From NCBI RefSeq assembly GCF_040438925.1, contig NZ_CP159258.1:2618001-2682000 (forward strand): 64,000 bases of DNA, written 5' to 3'. Position 1 is the stretch's first letter. Each line of letters starts with the position of its first letter. The notes beneath the pieces are model-generated. The model made no database searches. It saw only the letters and a list, made by a program, of their open reading frames with translations, and had not been told where the DNA came from. Positions 26,835 through 35,299 of the stretch are shown here, in pieces. The translations under genes were made by a program, and so were the position numbers. The DNA is from Pseudomonas sp. MYb327 (GTDB lineage: Bacteria > Pseudomonadota > Gammaproteobacteria > Pseudomonadales > Pseudomonadaceae).

Positions 26835-27428
26835 ATGAACAAGCTACTGATGAAAACAATTGGCATCGTATCCTCCATCGGTTCTATCTATTTGAACTCG
26901 GCAGTCGTCAATATGGAGTGTGAACCAAACTTGAATGACCCGTTAATTGAAAACGGTTCCTTTGCCTGCAGCACTCATTCAGCACTAACAACCCGGGATG
27001 CAAAGTATGCAGCCTTCATAGTCCGTGACGCTGATCGCCTGAGTGCAGGATCGCACCTGGTGAGCCCGCGCAAATTCTATGTTCATCACGGCATCTACCT
27101 TGGCGATGGCAAGGTCGCTCATTACTCGGGTTTGAGTGCATCACTTCAAGCCGGCCCGATCGAAGTCACTGACCTGGACCGCTTCGGCAACGGCAGTTCC
27201 ATCTGGGTACATCCAGAAGAATGCGCCTTTTCCAGCGACGAGATAATTGTACGAGCCATGTCGAGAATAGGAGAGTCACGGTACAAAATTCTGTCCAACA
27301 ACTGCGAACACTTTTGCAATTGGTGTATCACCGGCAATAGCTACAGCGCTCAAGTTGCCGAGTATCTCCATCGCCCCCTCCGCCTGGTGCGCAAGCTCTT
27401 CTCGTCGAAGACAGGTTTAATTGCTTAG
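26835..27428 (+). CDS. LRAT-domain protein (lecithin:retinol acyltransferase-like, NlpC/P60 superfamily)
   Basis: The 197 residues contain the LRAT signature. Conserved histidines are in YVHHGIYLGDGKVAHYSG (H84/H85, H96), and the nucleophile is C157 in SNNCEHFCNWC. Eukaryotic members transfer or hydrolyse acyl groups; bacterial ones are mostly uncharacterised. A weakly hydrophobic N-terminus (KTIGIVSSIGSIYLN) may be a poor signal or anchor. AGAGGA precedes the ATG. It lies immediately upstream of a PAS histidine kinase and has the ATACT-N2-AGTAT repeat in its promoter, suggesting control by that two-component system. Its base composition looks lower in GC than that of most neighbours. Confidence 0.75.
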   Translation: MNKLLMKTIGIVSSIGSIYLNSAVVNMECEPNLNDPLIENGSFACSTHSALTTRDAKYAAFIVRDADRLSAGSHLVSPRKFYVHHGIYLGDGKVAHYSGLSASLQAGPIEVTDLDRFGNGSSIWVHPEECAFSSDEIIVRAMSRIGESRYKILSNNCEHFCNWCITGNSYSAQVAEYLHRPLRLVRKLFSSKTGLIA

Positions 27429-27615
27429 TCTCTGAAGTGTTTCACCAGCTTTACATAAACTATCTTGACGTATGAAAACACTGGTACGACGTTCTCTTCG
27501 GTACGAACCGACCCGGTACGCTATCCGATAGGGGTTTTGCTTGCTGCAATTTCGCCAGCGGTGTTCACTGCAATCACCCGTGATGAATTGCATCCCAGCA
27601 GGCCTATTAATTGAT

Positions 27616-29445
27616 ATGAAAATCTCAATTGAACCGACGGTAGTTGTAGAAAATCCCGAGCACCCTGCCTCTCATACGCTCCTCCAGAGATTTGGCGCCG
27701 CCACGCTTGCAGGTGCCATCTTCGTCATCGACACACTCACTTCCATCCATATCGCCATAGCGGTGCTCTACGTCGCCGTGATTCTGATGTCGGTAAATCA
27801 GTTTTCCCGCAAAGGTGTAATTGGCGTTTCGCTTTCCTGTTTTGGATTGACGTTAGCCGCTTTTTTTATTTCCCATGGAAGCGACTTCAATAGCTCCGCG
27901 TTCGCCCGTTGTCTGGTAAGCCTGTCCGCGATCGGCATCACCACCTTACTGGCACTGAAAAACAAAGCAGCCAATGACGAGTTGCTGGAACAAGTGCGGA
28001 TGCTCGCGCAAACCCACGACGCCATCATCGTTCGAGACATGAATGGCATCATCACTACGTGGAGCCCCGGCGCCGAAGCCTTGTATGGCTGGTCCAAAGC
28101 ACAAGCGATCGGTCAGGATTTTCGCACTCTTCTTCGGCCTAAACTGACGCTCACCTGGGAGCAAGTGATGAACGCGCTGATTGAAACCGGCCGATGGGAA
28201 GGCGAAGTTGTGGAGCACCGAAGTGACGGAACAGCCGTGACGGTTGTAAGTCGATGCTCCCTGTCACGTGACGAGAGCAATCAGCCGAAAGCTGTTCTGG
28301 CTACGCACAACGACATCACCGAGCAAAAGAGAGCCATCAATGCGCTGCGACGCAGTGAAGCGTTCCTGGCCGGTGCTCAGTGGCTGAGTCAAACCGGAAG
28401 TATTGGCCTGAAAATTCCAAGCGGTGAAATGTATTGGTCAAACGAAGCTCGACGGATATTCGAGTTCGGCGACGATGAGGAGCCGCTGCTGTCCAGCGTG
28501 CTGAAAAAAACTCACCCGGATGATCTGGACCTGGTCAAAGTGTCGATCAAGCATGCCTACCAGAAAGAGCCACACATCAAGGTGGAGTATCGGCTTTTGA
28601 TGGCCGATGGACGGATCAAGCATGTGCAGATGTTGGCTCATCCCATCCAGGATGCCGCCGGGAGTTTTGAATACATCGGGGCGCTGATGGATGTCACTGA
28701 TGCAAAGATGTCTGAGGAAGCGCTCCATCGCTCGCAGACAGAATTGGCTCACGTGACGCGAATCACAACCTTGGGTGAGCTGGCGGCATCGATAGCACAT
28801 GAAGTCAACCAGCCATTGGCCGCCGTAACCACCAATGGCACTGCCGGTTTGCGCTGGTTGAATCGCGAGACTCCCAACATCGACGAGGTTCGCAGTGCGA
28901 TGGAACGCATGATGAGCGAGACCCATCGAGCGAGCGAGGTGATTCGGCGTATTCGAGCAATGTCACGCAAGACCGATCCTCAAAGCGTCCCGGTTGATCT
29001 CATGGAGGTCATAGAAGAGTCAGTGGCACTGGTCGATAGGGAGGTCAGACGGAACAAGATTGTGCTAGACCATCAATACGATACCCAGGCAGCCCGGATT
29101 ATGGGTGACCGCGTCCAACTCCAGCAGGTCATCATCAATCTGCTCATGAATGGTGTGCAGGCAATGTCCAAGACCGAAAGCAAACATCGCACGCTCCATG
29201 TGCGCCTTAGGCGTTCTGATGCGGGTGAACTGTGCATTGATGTCAAAGACAACGGCCCCGGCATTTCGCCGCAATGCTTGCCGAAACTCTTCAACGCTTT
29301 CTACACCACCAAGGCCGACGGAATGGGTATGGGGTTATCCATTTGTCGATCGATCATTGATGCCCATGGCGGCCGAATCTGGGCAACAAGTGAAGCAGGT
29401 GAAGGCGCGGCATTCCACTTGTCCTTCCCCTCCGGCAATGAGTAG
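27616..29445 (+). CDS. PAS-domain sensor histidine kinase (FixL-like partner of the FixJ-type regulator)
   Basis: The roughly 609-residue sensor has about three N-terminal membrane segments (TLAGAIFVIDTLTSIHIAIA and following). Two PAS domains with PAC-type ends come next (THDAIIVRDMNGIITTW; GSIGLKIPSGEMYWSNEARR). The dimerisation helix carries the phosphorylated His in LAASIAHEVNQPLAAV, and the HATPase domain shows DNGPGI and a GMGMGLSICRSI lid. The start is uncertain: ATG 27583 and ATG 27616 are both possible, neither with a good ribosome site. Its stop is six bases before the GTG of the response regulator, so the two are cotranscribed. The signal is unknown. Confidence 0.9.
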   Translation: MKISIEPTVVVENPEHPASHTLLQRFGAATLAGAIFVIDTLTSIHIAIAVLYVAVILMSVNQFSRKGVIGVSLSCFGLTLAAFFISHGSDFNSSAFARCLVSLSAIGITTLLALKNKAANDELLEQVRMLAQTHDAIIVRDMNGIITTWSPGAEALYGWSKAQAIGQDFRTLLRPKLTLTWEQVMNALIETGRWEGEVVEHRSDGTAVTVVSRCSLSRDESNQPKAVLATHNDITEQKRAINALRRSEAFLAGAQWLSQTGSIGLKIPSGEMYWSNEARRIFEFGDDEEPLLSSVLKKTHPDDLDLVKVSIKHAYQKEPHIKVEYRLLMADGRIKHVQMLAHPIQDAAGSFEYIGALMDVTDAKMSEEALHRSQTELAHVTRITTLGELAASIAHEVNQPLAAVTTNGTAGLRWLNRETPNIDEVRSAMERMMSETHRASEVIRRIRAMSRKTDPQSVPVDLMEVIEESVALVDREVRRNKIVLDHQYDTQAARIMGDRVQLQQVIINLLMNGVQAMSKTESKHRTLHVRLRRSDAGELCIDVKDNGPGISPQCLPKLFNAFYTTKADGMGMGLSICRSIIDAHGGRIWATSEAGEGAAFHLSFPSGNE

Positions 29446-29450
29446 CCTGC

Positions 29451-30107
29451 GTGAGCGAAGATACTTCTTCCATTGATAAGACGGCCATGGACAAGGGCCC
29501 TGTCGTATTTGTGATAGACGACGAAGCCCCCATGCGTGAAGCGCTCAGTAGCCTCTTTCGTTCGGTGGGGCTCCAAGTACAGACTTTTGCCTCGCCGACA
29601 GAGTTTCTGCAACTACCTGATCCCGATGCGCCCAGCTGTCTGGTCCTCGATGTTCGGCTGCAAGGCGCCAGTGGCCTGGAGTTCCAGCATCAGTTAATGG
29701 AGTCGAAGATCCCATTGCCCATCATCTTCATCTCGGGCCATGGCGACATCGCCATGTCAGTCAAGGCAATGAAAGCCGGGGCCGTGGATTTTCTGGTCAA
29801 ACCGTTTCGCGATCAGGATTTGCTGGATGCCGTCGCCTCTGCACACCAAAAGGATGCCAAACGCAGGGAAATCGACAAACAAGACACCGAGATGCATGCC
29901 TTCTACGACTCGCTGACGGCGCGTGAGCGAGAGGTCATGGCCCATGCAGCCAGGGGTTTGATGAATAAACAGATTGCGGGAGAAATGAATCTTAGTGAAA
30001 TCACCGTCAAAATCCATCGCGGGCATGTGATGAAAAAAATGCACGCAAAGTCGTTTGCAGACCTGGTTCGAATGGCACAAACCTTGGGAATCGGACCAAA
30101 ACGCTGA
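29451..30107 (+). CDS. FixJ-family response regulator (paralogue of the one at 49604)
   Basis: This 218-residue two-domain regulator has a receiver (acidic pocket VIDDE, phosphoacceptor about D67 in CLVLDVRLQG, lysine in FLVKPFRDQD) and a LuxR/FixJ helix-turn-helix (LTAREREVMAHAARGLMNKQ, SEITVKIHRGHVMKKM). It should be phosphorylated by the kinase directly upstream. The GTG at 29451 is used by analogy with the paralogue; an ATG at 29487 is an alternative. It is roughly 70 percent identical by eye to the regulator at 49604, pointing to a duplication. Confidence 0.92.
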   Translation: MSEDTSSIDKTAMDKGPVVFVIDDEAPMREALSSLFRSVGLQVQTFASPTEFLQLPDPDAPSCLVLDVRLQGASGLEFQHQLMESKIPLPIIFISGHGDIAMSVKAMKAGAVDFLVKPFRDQDLLDAVASAHQKDAKRREIDKQDTEMHAFYDSLTAREREVMAHAARGLMNKQIAGEMNLSEITVKIHRGHVMKKMHAKSFADLVRMAQTLGIGPKR

Positions 30108-30220
30108 CCAGCACATACGTGTGTATTATTTCTTTTAAGGCTATTGGCAAATAGAGTGGAATTGGCGCGATAGATTTTCAGCTGTTTCGAATCCATTGAT
30201 GTCGCGCCAGGATCTGCACA

Positions 30221-30613
30221 ATGAATAAAGTCCCTGTGATCTCGATTGTCGACGATGACGAATCCGGCCGCATCGCGCTCAGCAGCCTGGTGCGCTCCAT
30301 GGGTTGTGAACCGAGTCTTTTTTCCTGCGCAGAAGATTTTCTCGCCTGCGCCAAAAGCTACGGCACGGACTGCCTGATCTCGGACGTTCAAATGCCGGGC
30401 ATGACCGGCCTCGACCTGCAGACTGAACTCCTCAGTCAAGGGCACGACATTCCCATTATTTTCATCACCGCATACCCGGAAGAATCGGTTCGCAAACGTG
30501 CCAAATCCGCGGGAGCGATCTGTTTTCTCAGCAAACCATTTGATGGACAAGTGATGATTAACTGTATCGAGCAAATTCTGAGAAATAGAGAAACAGGCAT
30601 TATCGTAAGCTGA
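30221..30613 (+). CDS. Single-domain response regulator (receiver only)
   Basis: The 130 residues are a complete receiver and nothing more: IVDDDE acidic cluster, phosphoacceptor D55 in LISDVQMPGMTG, T in FITAYPEE, and the switch lysine in FLSKPFDG. There is no output domain. It resembles the receiver of FixJ-type proteins and sits 113 bases after the FixJ regulator. It may compete for phosphate from the upstream kinase or act as a phosphate sink, as single receivers do in other PAS/FixJ systems. That role is inferred. Confidence 0.88.
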   Translation: MNKVPVISIVDDDESGRIALSSLVRSMGCEPSLFSCAEDFLACAKSYGTDCLISDVQMPGMTGLDLQTELLSQGHDIPIIFITAYPEESVRKRAKSAGAICFLSKPFDGQVMINCIEQILRNRETGIIVS

Positions 30614-30974
30614 GCATCGCGATGCGCTCTGTCAAACCCATTGTTTAGCTACAAAAAATCAGTGAGGACTTTCCCCGATGCCCTCCGCCAACCCGCATGA
30701 TTAAGCCTTCCCCATACTCAAGTATTAGCCTCTACCACTTATACCTTAGATAAGTGAAACCTACGTAGAAGTGCTAATTAAATCATTGTAATTCACTATA
30801 CAAGCAAGCCAACGAAAGCGGCACATCAATTAAATACCAGCCTTCAAAGCTGTTTTATTTATTTGATTATCCCCGTCCGCTTAGAGGCTCACAGGCAATG
30901 GGCAAGAGTTTTTTAAACAGTACTCATTGCGCACTGAAGCACAATGACGGGCCGCAACCCTTTTGGTGATGACG
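30614..30974. other. AT-rich region between the receiver gene and the LysR gene
   Basis: About 360 bases without a gene. It contains the ATACT-N2-AGTAT repeat (30714) and the palindrome CTACGTAG (30761-30768). Scattered blocks resemble the region after the second FixJ regulator (for example AAGTGCTAATT here, AAGTGCTTATT near 50492), suggesting that the two intergenic regions share an origin. Confidence 0.45.
30714..30725. promoter_or_regulatory. ATACT-N2-AGTAT inverted repeat downstream of the two-component genes
   Basis: ATACTCAAGTAT. The following bases (TAGCCTCTACCACT) also resemble those after the copy at 50429 (TGGTCACTACGACT). Candidate binding site for the FixJ-type regulator. Confidence 0.45.
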
Positions 30975-31922
30975 ATGAACAGAAACGATCTTCGCAAAAT
31001 CGACTTCAGTCTTTTGGTCGTTTTCGAAACGCTGATGCACGAACGAAATCTTACCCGTGCAGGTGAGAAATTGTTTCTCTGCCAATCGGCCATCAGTGCG
31101 TGCCTGAATCGCCTCCGTCAGTTTTTCGATGACCCGCTGTTCATTCGCATGGGTAGAACCATGGAGCCAACGAGCAGAGCGCTTGAAATACAACTCGCCT
31201 TGACGCCTGCCCTGGACACCATGGCGGCTGCGTTGAGCAATATGAATGAATTTGATCCCCTGACCAGTACCAACGTATTCAGAATTGGCCTTTCGGATGA
31301 TGTTGAATATTCGTTGCTTCCTGGCCTGCTGCGCCAACTGCGTATGGAAGCACCTCAAGTCAGTTTTGTCGTGCGTCGTACTGACCATTCATTGCTGGCC
31401 AATCAGCTGACGACAGGCGAGGTGTCATTGGGCGTCTGCCACTGCCGCGAACTCCCCGCCAATGCTAAACGAAAATTCCTGCGCAGCATCCGCCCCACTG
31501 TTTTAAGCGCCAACACCATGGCGGATCCTCTGGACCTCAACGAGTACTGTAAGCGCCCACACGTCTCCGTTTCGGTCAACGGTGAAACGTCCGATTACAT
31601 TGACCGAGCGCTGGGATCTCTGGGGCGGCAACGTCAGATCGTCTTGGCTGTTCCGCAATACAGCGCTCTTAAAACACTGCTTGAGGACACGCAGATGCTG
31701 GCCGTCGTACCCGATTACGTCGCCAAAGCCATGACGCGGCAAGGCGGTTTACGTGCGGACCCCGTTCCAATGACTCTACCGGCCCTTGATCTATCGATGT
31801 CATGGAGCTCCACGCTGGACAACGATCCAGGCGAACGCTGGCTTCGTTCTCGCTTCAGTCATTACCTATGCGAAAAAAGTGCAACATTGCTCGAAATAAG
31901 TGCAAAGAGAGAAGCAGCTTAA
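30975..31922 (+). CDS. LysR-family regulator (NodD/SyrM-like branch)
   Basis: The roughly 315-residue regulator begins MNRNDLRKIDFSLLVVFETL, with the helix-turn-helix NLTRAGEKLFLCQSAISACL and a DDPLFIRMGRTMEPT segment that marks the NodD/NahR/SyrM type of LysR. Three close in-frame starts exist (GTG 30966, ATG 30969, ATG 30975); no strong ribosome site separates them and the last was chosen. It lies upstream, on the same strand, of a truncated carbonic anhydrase gene. Its target is not evident. Confidence 0.87.
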   Translation: MNRNDLRKIDFSLLVVFETLMHERNLTRAGEKLFLCQSAISACLNRLRQFFDDPLFIRMGRTMEPTSRALEIQLALTPALDTMAAALSNMNEFDPLTSTNVFRIGLSDDVEYSLLPGLLRQLRMEAPQVSFVVRRTDHSLLANQLTTGEVSLGVCHCRELPANAKRKFLRSIRPTVLSANTMADPLDLNEYCKRPHVSVSVNGETSDYIDRALGSLGRQRQIVLAVPQYSALKTLLEDTQMLAVVPDYVAKAMTRQGGLRADPVPMTLPALDLSMSWSSTLDNDPGERWLRSRFSHYLCEKSATLLEISAKREAA

Positions 31923-32153
31923 AAATTTCGTCAATAATTCAGGTTAATCGCGCCTTACTATTACAGTAATTGATGAGCGAGATCTCTACGCCCCTGTTGC
32001 TCATACATAGATAGCATGAAAGCCCAGCAACATTAGATTTATCCTATATAACCAATAAATCATTGCTCCCACTTATTCTTGGACGATATTTAACAAGATC
32101 TCTACCATCGACCCTCGCAATTTCAACCAGAGACTTAGCGCCGGAACTGGCAA

Positions 32154-32408
32154 ATGAAAGCACTCATCGAAGGTTTCATCAAGTTCCAAAAAGAAGTTTT
32201 CCCGCAGCGTTCGGACCTCTTCAAATATCTCGCCACTACCCAAAATCCTGAAACGTTATTTCACCCTAGCGTCAGATTGGCCCTTGAACAGAAAAAGCTG
32301 AATCTACATGGTTGGGTCTATGACATCGAAACGGGATCGATCATCGCGCTCGATGGCAAAACCAACACATTCGTTTCATTGGCGGAGTTTCCGGAAACAA
32401 AGGCATAG
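32154..32408 (+). pseudogene. Beta-carbonic anhydrase with the zinc site deleted (paralogue of 34608-35270)
   Basis: The 84 codons start [20 protein letters not shown] like the intact carbonic anhydrase at 34608. After about residue 36 (TLF) they jump in frame to [10 protein letters not shown] and [15 protein letters not shown], which in the intact enzyme begin at residue 163. The missing 126 residues contain all zinc ligands (C39, D41, H98, C101 of the intact copy), so it cannot be an anhydrase. The ends have diverged from the intact gene, so the duplication is not recent. The frame is intact and could still yield a small protein. Confidence 0.85.
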
Positions 32409-32476
32409 CGCTCACCTGCTCCCTAATAACATGTCCTGCTCGACCACGATGTCCCCACACGTTCGGAGTGAAAGTC

Positions 32477-32953
32477 ATGGCTGAATCTGAAACCCGTCCC
32501 CCACTACCCCCTTTCGATCGCGAATCGGCAATTCTCAAAGTCCGGCTTGCCGAGGACGGCTGGAACAGCCGCGATGCAGAAAAAGTCTCACTCGCCTACA
32601 CACCCGATACCCGATGGCGCAATCGCGTCGACTTCGCGGTAAACCGGGCCGAGGCAGCGGCATTCTTAACACGTAAATGGAACAAGGAACTGGACTATCG
32701 ACTGATCAAAGAGCTGTGGGCCTTTACCGATAACCGCATCGCCGTGCGTTACGCCTACGAATGGCACGATGACTCAGGTAACTGGTTTCGCTCTTACGGA
32801 AACGAGAATTGGGAGTTCGCAGAAAATGGCCTGATGGCCCATCGCTTCGCTTGCGTCAACGACATGCCAATCAAAGAGTCGGAGCGAAAATTTCGCTGGC
32901 CGCTAGGTCGTCGGCCTGACGATCATCCAGGGCTCTCTGATTTAGGCCTGTAA
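32477..32953 (+). CDS. DUF1348 / nuclear transport factor 2-like family protein
   Basis: The 158-residue cytoplasmic protein has the SnoaL/NTF2-like cone fold of the DUF1348 family: [57 protein letters not shown] and [14 protein letters not shown]. The biochemical role is unknown; members often appear beside LysR genes and small oxidoreductases. GGAG is eight bases before the ATG at 32477, preferred over the GTG at 32468. It converges with the cupin gene, with a shared hairpin at 33027. Confidence 0.85.
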   Translation: MAESETRPPLPPFDRESAILKVRLAEDGWNSRDAEKVSLAYTPDTRWRNRVDFAVNRAEAAAFLTRKWNKELDYRLIKELWAFTDNRIAVRYAYEWHDDSGNWFRSYGNENWEFAENGLMAHRFACVNDMPIKESERKFRWPLGRRPDDHPGLSDLGL

Positions 32954-33026
32954 ATAGTGGTGTATGGCATTCAATGCCGCGGCAGAGAAAGTGGTGAAAT
33001 CACGGGTTCAAGAGGATGGGTACCGC

Positions 33027-33054
33027 TTCGCCTCGTCAGCCAGATCGAGGCGAA
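33027..33054. terminator. Bidirectional terminator-like hairpin between convergent genes
   Basis: TTCGCCTCG (33027-33035) pairs perfectly with CGAGGCGAA (33046-33054). It lies between the DUF1348 gene and the convergent cupin gene. Confidence 0.6.
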
Positions 33055-33061
33055 AGCTTCA

Positions 33062-33601
33062 CTATCCCCACCGCAGCGCCAATAGCCTCGCCAATGTTTC
33101 TGGCAGATCCTCCAGGCAATCCCGGAAAGGCCGGACTTTTATCGATTCACAATCATGCTCATCAGATTGCGTAGCCCAGACCACATCGTAACGAGCAAGG
33201 ATTTCAATCATGTCGTTGCGCTGATAAGCCTTGTGAAGGGCCGCTACCGCAAGTTCACGAAAGGCTTGTTCGACCCCGCCAGGCCATAACACCGCACCTA
33301 CAGTGCTCGGTCCCGTTCCGTGCTGATGGATGCGATGAGCGATTCCCGGGGCGAGTGTTATAGCTTCGCCTTCCTGAAGTAACGCCATCCGCTGCCGACC
33401 CGCACGAATCTCCAGTTCGCCCTCGAGCGCCACAATCAGTTTGCTTTCCTGACGATGCATCAACGGCAGGTTGTGAGCATGCAGGGGCAACACAAAACGC
33501 ATCGCCGTGCCCGCCCCAGCGATATCTGCCTGCGCCACATCAATCCAGACCGGATAGCCGTTGGGAACCAGTAATAGCGCTTTCGAGTTTTCAACGTTCA
33601 T
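33062..33601 (-). CDS. Cupin-domain protein divergent from the cyanase operon
   Basis: The 179 residues contain one cupin barrel (HNLPLMHRQESKLIVALEG, then GEAITLAPGIAHRIHQHG) and a helical C-terminus of unknown function (VAALHKAYQRNDMIEILARY). There is no signal peptide and no DNA-binding domain. TGGAG precedes the ATG at 33601, preferred over the ATG at 33619. It occupies the position next to the cynS promoter where a CynR gene would be expected, so it might take part in cyanate or bicarbonate metabolism. That is inference from location only. Confidence 0.72.
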   Translation of the reverse strand: MNVENSKALLLVPNGYPVWIDVAQADIAGAGTAMRFVLPLHAHNLPLMHRQESKLIVALEGELEIRAGRQRMALLQEGEAITLAPGIAHRIHQHGTGPSTVGAVLWPGGVEQAFRELAVAALHKAYQRNDMIEILARYDVVWATQSDEHDCESIKVRPFRDCLEDLPETLARLLALRWG

Positions 33602-33648
33602 GAACACTCCAGCATTCATCTATAGGTAGGACCAATGCAGAGGATTGC

Positions 33649-33668
33649 ATATCGGTCTTGGACGCTAT
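33649..33668. promoter_or_regulatory. Inverted repeat in the cyanase promoter, probable CynR site
   Basis: ATATCG-N8-CGCTAT. The identical arrangement occurs at 43440-43459 between cynR and the dead cynS copy, inside a longer block conserved between the two promoters (to the AGGAG before each start). Conservation next to cynR makes CynR the likely binder. Confidence 0.6.
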
Positions 33669-33752
33669 CGAGCAAACGGCAGAAGATTGCTTCACACCCA
33701 AGCAATACCAACCTGGCACTAGCCAACAAGCAAACCCGATAGGAGAAACACC

Positions 33753-34220
33753 ATGCAACAGTCCCACGCTTACAACGACACCAGCCTCGAGCTGACCGCG
33801 AAAATCCTTGATGCCAAGGCGCGCAAAAACCTGTCCTTCGAACAAGTGACTGAAGGTACCGGCCTGGGCTTGGCTTACGTCACTGCCGCCCTGCTCGGCC
33901 AGCACCCGCTGCCTGAAGCCGCTGCCAAAGTGATCGGTGAAAAACTGGAGCTGGACGCCGATTCCGTCGCCCGCCTGCAAATAATCCCGCTGCGCGGCAG
34001 CCTCAATGGTGTCCCGACCGATCCAACCATCTACCGCTTCTACGAAATGATCCAGATCTACGGCACCACGTTGAAAGCCTTGGTTCACGAGCAGTTCGGC
34101 GACGGCATCATCAGCGCGATCAACTTCAAGCTCGACATGAAGAAAGTCGAAGACCCGGAAGGCGGCCACCGCGCAGTGATCACCCTCGACGGCAAGTTCC
34201 TGCCACTGCGTCCTTTCTAA
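33753..34220 (+). CDS. cynS: Cyanate hydratase (cyanase), copy 1
   Basis: The enzyme converts cyanate and bicarbonate to ammonia and CO2, allowing detoxification and use of cyanate as nitrogen source. All 155 residues match the family: an N-terminal helical domain, then the catalytic part [20 protein letters not shown] with R95 and E98, and S121 in [11 protein letters not shown]. Active cyanase is a decamer. The ATG at 33753 follows AGGAG. It heads an operon with DUF2790, carbonic anhydrase and glutaredoxin genes, and is divergent from a cupin gene. A second cyanase is at 50688; the C-terminal halves are nearly identical and the N-terminal halves differ markedly. Confidence 0.97.
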   Translation: MQQSHAYNDTSLELTAKILDAKARKNLSFEQVTEGTGLGLAYVTAALLGQHPLPEAAAKVIGEKLELDADSVARLQIIPLRGSLNGVPTDPTIYRFYEMIQIYGTTLKALVHEQFGDGIISAINFKLDMKKVEDPEGGHRAVITLDGKFLPLRPF

Positions 34221-34243
34221 GGATGCAACCGCACCTGTAAATC

Positions 34244-34263
34244 GGCCCGCAGCCTTGCGGGCC
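34244..34263 (+). terminator. Hairpin between cynS and the DUF2790 gene (partial terminator or processing site)
   Basis: GGCCCGC (34244-34250) pairs with GCGGGCC (34257-34263). A-rich DNA and TTTCTT follow. Within an operon it could lower expression of the downstream genes relative to cynS. Confidence 0.45.
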
Positions 34264-34322
34264 TGCTTCAAAAAATTTCTTAACCCTTTCGATTAATCAC
34301 CTATTTGAATGGAGGATGCCCC

Positions 34323-34571
34323 ATGAAAAAAATCCTGTTTCTGGCCCTGTCCTTGACGGCTTCGCTGTCGGCCTATGCACAGCAAACCGTGGTCGCGCCA
34401 GAGGCCATTCCGTATGCCTACGGCATGCATCTGGATATCGCCAAAGTCATCCACATCACGCCGACGGCCGATGTCTGCGGCCCGACGCCCGTGCAAATGA
34501 CCTACCGCGATTCCCACGACGAAACCCACGTTCTGGAATACAGCGTAATCGGCAGCGGCTGCACCAACTGA
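34323..34571 (+). CDS. DUF2790 small exported protein, copy 1
   Basis: The 82-residue protein has a signal peptide (cut after AYA, residue 19) and a DUF2790 domain: YGMHLDIAKVIHI, then DVCGPTPVQMTYRDS and a C-terminal GSGCTN. Two cysteines (in VCGP and GCTN) are conserved in the second copy and in the remnant, so a disulfide in the periplasm is likely. Function is unknown. It lies between cynS and carbonic anhydrase genes, and the cynS-DUF2790 pairing recurs at 50.7-51.5 kb and in the remnant at 43.5 kb, so a role linked to cyanate is suggested by context. GGAGG precedes the ATG. Confidence 0.85.
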   Translation: MKKILFLALSLTASLSAYAQQTVVAPEAIPYAYGMHLDIAKVIHITPTADVCGPTPVQMTYRDSHDETHVLEYSVIGSGCTN

Positions 34572-34607
34572 TCTTCACCCACACTCAATTCATAAAAGGC
34601 ACACACC

Positions 34608-35270
34608 ATGAAAGCGCTCATCGAAGGTTTCCTGAAGTTCCAGAAAGAAGCATTTCCACAACGCACTGACTTGTTCCAACACCTGGCCACCACGCAACAC
34701 CCAGGCACGTTGTTCATCACTTGTTCCGACAGCCGCGTCGTGCCGGAACTGCTAACCCAGCAAGAGCCTGGCGAACTGTTCGTGATCCGTAACGCCGGCA
34801 ATATCGTGCCGTCCTATAGCCCGCATTCGGGTGGTGTATCGGCTACCGTCGAATACGCCGTCGCGGTACTGGGCGTGACCGACATCGTGATTTGTGGCCA
34901 TTCCGATTGCGGTGCCATGACCGCTGTCGCCAAGTGCACATGCATGGATCACCTGCCCGCAGTCGCTGGCTGGTTGCAACATGCCGAATCGGCGAAAGTC
35001 ATCAACGAATCACGCTCTCACGCCAATGAAGCCGCCAAGGTCAGTTCAATGGTGCGTGAAAATGTCATCGCTCAACTGGCCAACATTCAGACCCATCCGA
35101 GCGTGCGCCTGGCTCAGGAAAAAGGTTTGGTAAATCTGCATGGTTGGGTCTATGACATCGGGACTGGTTCGATCGACGCCCTGGACTCAGACAACAAGTC
35201 GTTCAAGTCTTTGGTCAAGCATCCGAACACCGTTGCCGTTCATGCCCGTCCCGCAAAAGCCGTTGCCTAA
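34608..35270 (+). CDS. cynT: Beta-class carbonic anhydrase of the cyanase operon
   Basis: This 220-residue zinc enzyme interconverts CO2 and bicarbonate. Zinc ligands C39, D41 (TCSDSR), H98 and C101 (CGHSDCGAM) sit at the same positions as in E. coli CynT, and R43 pairs with D41. In cyanate metabolism it regenerates the bicarbonate that cyanase consumes and would otherwise be lost as CO2. It is third in the operon, 36 bases after DUF2790 and 29 bases before the glutaredoxin gene. A decayed paralogue is at 32154. Confidence 0.95.
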   Translation: MKALIEGFLKFQKEAFPQRTDLFQHLATTQHPGTLFITCSDSRVVPELLTQQEPGELFVIRNAGNIVPSYSPHSGGVSATVEYAVAVLGVTDIVICGHSDCGAMTAVAKCTCMDHLPAVAGWLQHAESAKVINESRSHANEAAKVSSMVRENVIAQLANIQTHPSVRLAQEKGLVNLHGWVYDIGTGSIDALDSDNKSFKSLVKHPNTVAVHARPAKAVA

Positions 35271-35299
35271 ATCAGCCGCTAATTTCAGGAGAACTCAAC

